A DNA stretch of 47,214 nt, taken from Kistimonas sp. bin40 (GTDB lineage Bacteria > Pseudomonadota > Gammaproteobacteria > Pseudomonadales > Endozoicomonadaceae). The DNA lies in the NCBI GenBank assembly GCA_002238585.1, contig MPMQ01000019.1, positions 1 through 47,214 of the forward strand. Direction: 5' to 3'. Position 1 is the stretch's first letter. The number at the start of each line of letters is the position of its first letter. Shown here one piece after another: positions 46,173-47,214 of the stretch. The notes below the pieces were generated by a model. That model ran no database searches. It was given only the letters and a program-made list of their open reading frames with translations, and was not told where the DNA came from. The translations under genes and the position numbers were made by a program.

Positions 46173-46292
46173 ACAGATATATAGTGCGACCAATCTACAG
46201 CGCACTGGGTGACGGAGACTTGGTTTCCACAGCCCGGACCTCTAGGCGGCTTATATACATAGACGTTATTTTTTTGTGGAGTTAAACCTTAA

Positions 46293-47214
46293 ATGAAAGT
46301 AGCTATAAGAAGTGCGCTGAGCATTGCCGTACTTACAGCCACGGCAGCATCCTCGGCCCAAGCCAACCACGAACAGTTCATTGATGATAGTAGCCTGAAT
46401 ATTCATCTGCGCAACTACACCAAGCAAGACAGCAACTACAACCAGGGGCAACCGCACAATGTAGCAAGGCAATGGGCCCAGGCCATACGTGCGGACTTCC
46501 AGTCCGGCTACTTTGCCAACGTGATCGGTTTTGACCTGAGCGCGCATCACGTCATCAGGGCGGACGCACGAGGCAATACGGACCTTGTCGATCCCGGCCT
46601 GCTGCAAAGACGCCCCAACGGTGGCGCAGAGTCTTACGGCAAGAGTTTCGGAGCTATCAAGTTCAACCTTGCTGATTATGGTGTATTCAAATACGGCCGC
46701 ATGGTACTGGACACACCTCTGGTGAATTCCGAAGACGAATTCAGCCTGCCCGGTAGCGTAGAAGGCTATTACGCTGATGTCGTCCTGGGCGATGCGCGCA
46801 TCTACGCCGCACATCTCCTGCGCATCAACCAGCCTGGCGAGTCTGGGTATGACAGGTTCCTTGACGAGAACAATCGAAATTCACAAGTGAATCTGATCGG
46901 CTCTGACTATAGAACTGAAAACGCAGGCATGAGAATTGCCTATGGCAGACAGGAAGATCAAGCCAGCTCTCTCTACACGGATGTTGACTACACCATACCG
47001 GTCAGCGACCTCACGGCAGTAACCCTGGGTGCCCAGTACGGGCAGAACAGCTCCGTGGGCAACGCCAAAACCACAGACCAAACCGACGGTCTGAACACCA
47101 CACTGCGCTGGTATGGCCTGAAAGCCGGGGTAGACTACGGCAACATGTCTTTTGCCCTCAGCTTCGTGGATATCGGAGGCGGTGCCCGCAATGGCTGGGC
47201 AGATGCCAACGTCG
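46293..47214 (+). CDS. OprD-family outer-membrane porin (5' part only)
   Basis: 307 codons are present; the gene runs off the right edge with no stop. The ATG at 46293 has GGAG 11 nt upstream. A signal peptide (MKVAIRSALSIAVLTATAAS, cleaved after SAQA) precedes FIDDSSLNIHLRNYTKQD, the typical OprD-family first strand, then QWAQAIRADFQSGY and IGFDLSAHHVIR. Alternating amphipathic beta strands and long loops follow, as expected of an 18-strand barrel. Family members take up amino acids, peptides or small organic substrates. The substrate cannot be read from this part. It has a dense upstream regulatory region, suggesting regulated expression. Confidence 0.93.
   Translation, partial: MKVAIRSALSIAVLTATAASSAQANHEQFIDDSSLNIHLRNYTKQDSNYNQGQPHNVARQWAQAIRADFQSGYFANVIGFDLSAHHVIRADARGNTDLVDPGLLQRRPNGGAESYGKSFGAIKFNLADYGVFKYGRMVLDTPLVNSEDEFSLPGSVEGYYADVVLGDARIYAAHLLRINQPGESGYDRFLDENNRNSQVNLIGSDYRTENAGMRIAYGRQEDQASSLYTDVDYTIPVSDLTAVTLGAQYGQNSSVGNAKTTDQTDGLNTTLRWYGLKAGVDYGNMSFALSFVDIGGGARNGWADANV

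Larger units (their letters stand above)
45612..46292. other. Repeat-rich interval upstream of the porin gene
   Basis: 681 nt without a supported gene. It holds a 4 x 14-bp tandem repeat, a CGGC/GCCG-closed GC-rich hairpin near 45971-45995, a 14-codon open frame with a GAGG site (46012-46056), two AGGAGGACAAA copies 15 bp apart (46040-46050, 46055-46065), three 19-bp-phased direct repeats and an inverted repeat. The last two probably belong to the porin control region. Confidence 0.6.

Overview
This window is a roughly 47 kb chromosomal segment of a gammaproteobacterium. The evidence is the gene order mlaFEDCB-ibaG-murA, a cbb3 oxidase cluster (ccoNOQP, ccoG, fixH), carA/carB/greA, dnaK/dnaJ, and an OprD-family porin. 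Several genes also point to a host-associated life: a type III secretion chaperone of the LcrH/SycD family paired with a translocator-like protein, a Mip-like FKBP prolyl isomerase, a Cu/Zn superoxide dismutase lipoprotein, and several large unrecognised proteins with the look of secreted effectors. An Oceanospirillales/Endozoicomonas-like symbiont would fit, but this is inference and I cannot place the species.

Layout. 1-8400: the 5' part of aceF and complete aceE (minus), a ZapB-like coiled-coil gene, trmB overlapping a NadD-like gene (plus), sodC, and a minus-strand effector-like gene with an Asn-Cys motif. 8399-13386: the compact minus-strand operon mlaF-E-D-C-B-ibaG-murA (retrograde lipid transport plus UDP-GlcNAc enolpyruvyl transferase). 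13783-20418: an accessory block with two large unknown plus-strand genes (942 and 580 aa) and, on the minus strand, the LcrH-like chaperone followed 2 nt later by its probable translocator cargo. 20563-26969: dnaK with a near-consensus sigma-32 promoter, dnaJ behind a hairpin terminator, pdxY, dapB and the FKBP gene. 27116-31747: a 2-Cys peroxiredoxin, a small putative exported protein, and two adjacent effector-like genes.

The second of those two genes (30452-31747) is the most striking item in the window. Its C-terminal half carries a PPxY motif, an RxxPxxP motif and a string of tyrosines in contexts resembling eukaryotic SH2-docking sites (YxN, YDxP, YxxM), which is the architecture of a bacterial effector phosphorylated by host tyrosine kinases.

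31748-32389 is a gene-free interval with a perfect 26-bp palindrome, an IS200/IS605-like hairpin element and a cluster of DnaA-box-like sites. 32390-37882 is the cco cluster on the minus strand. 38291-45611 carries ppa, carA, carB, greA and pfkA on the plus strand. The last 1.6 kb is a repeat-rich regulatory interval followed by the 5' part of an OprD-type porin that runs off the end.

The familiar Pseudomonas-type cluster dnaK-dnaJ-dapB-carA-carB-greA is here pulled apart, with about 13 kb of effector-like, respiratory and other genes between dapB and carA. No tRNA, rRNA, CRISPR array, transposase or integrase was found. Function calls for housekeeping genes rest on recognisable family motifs; calls for the effector-like genes rest on composition, motifs and context only.
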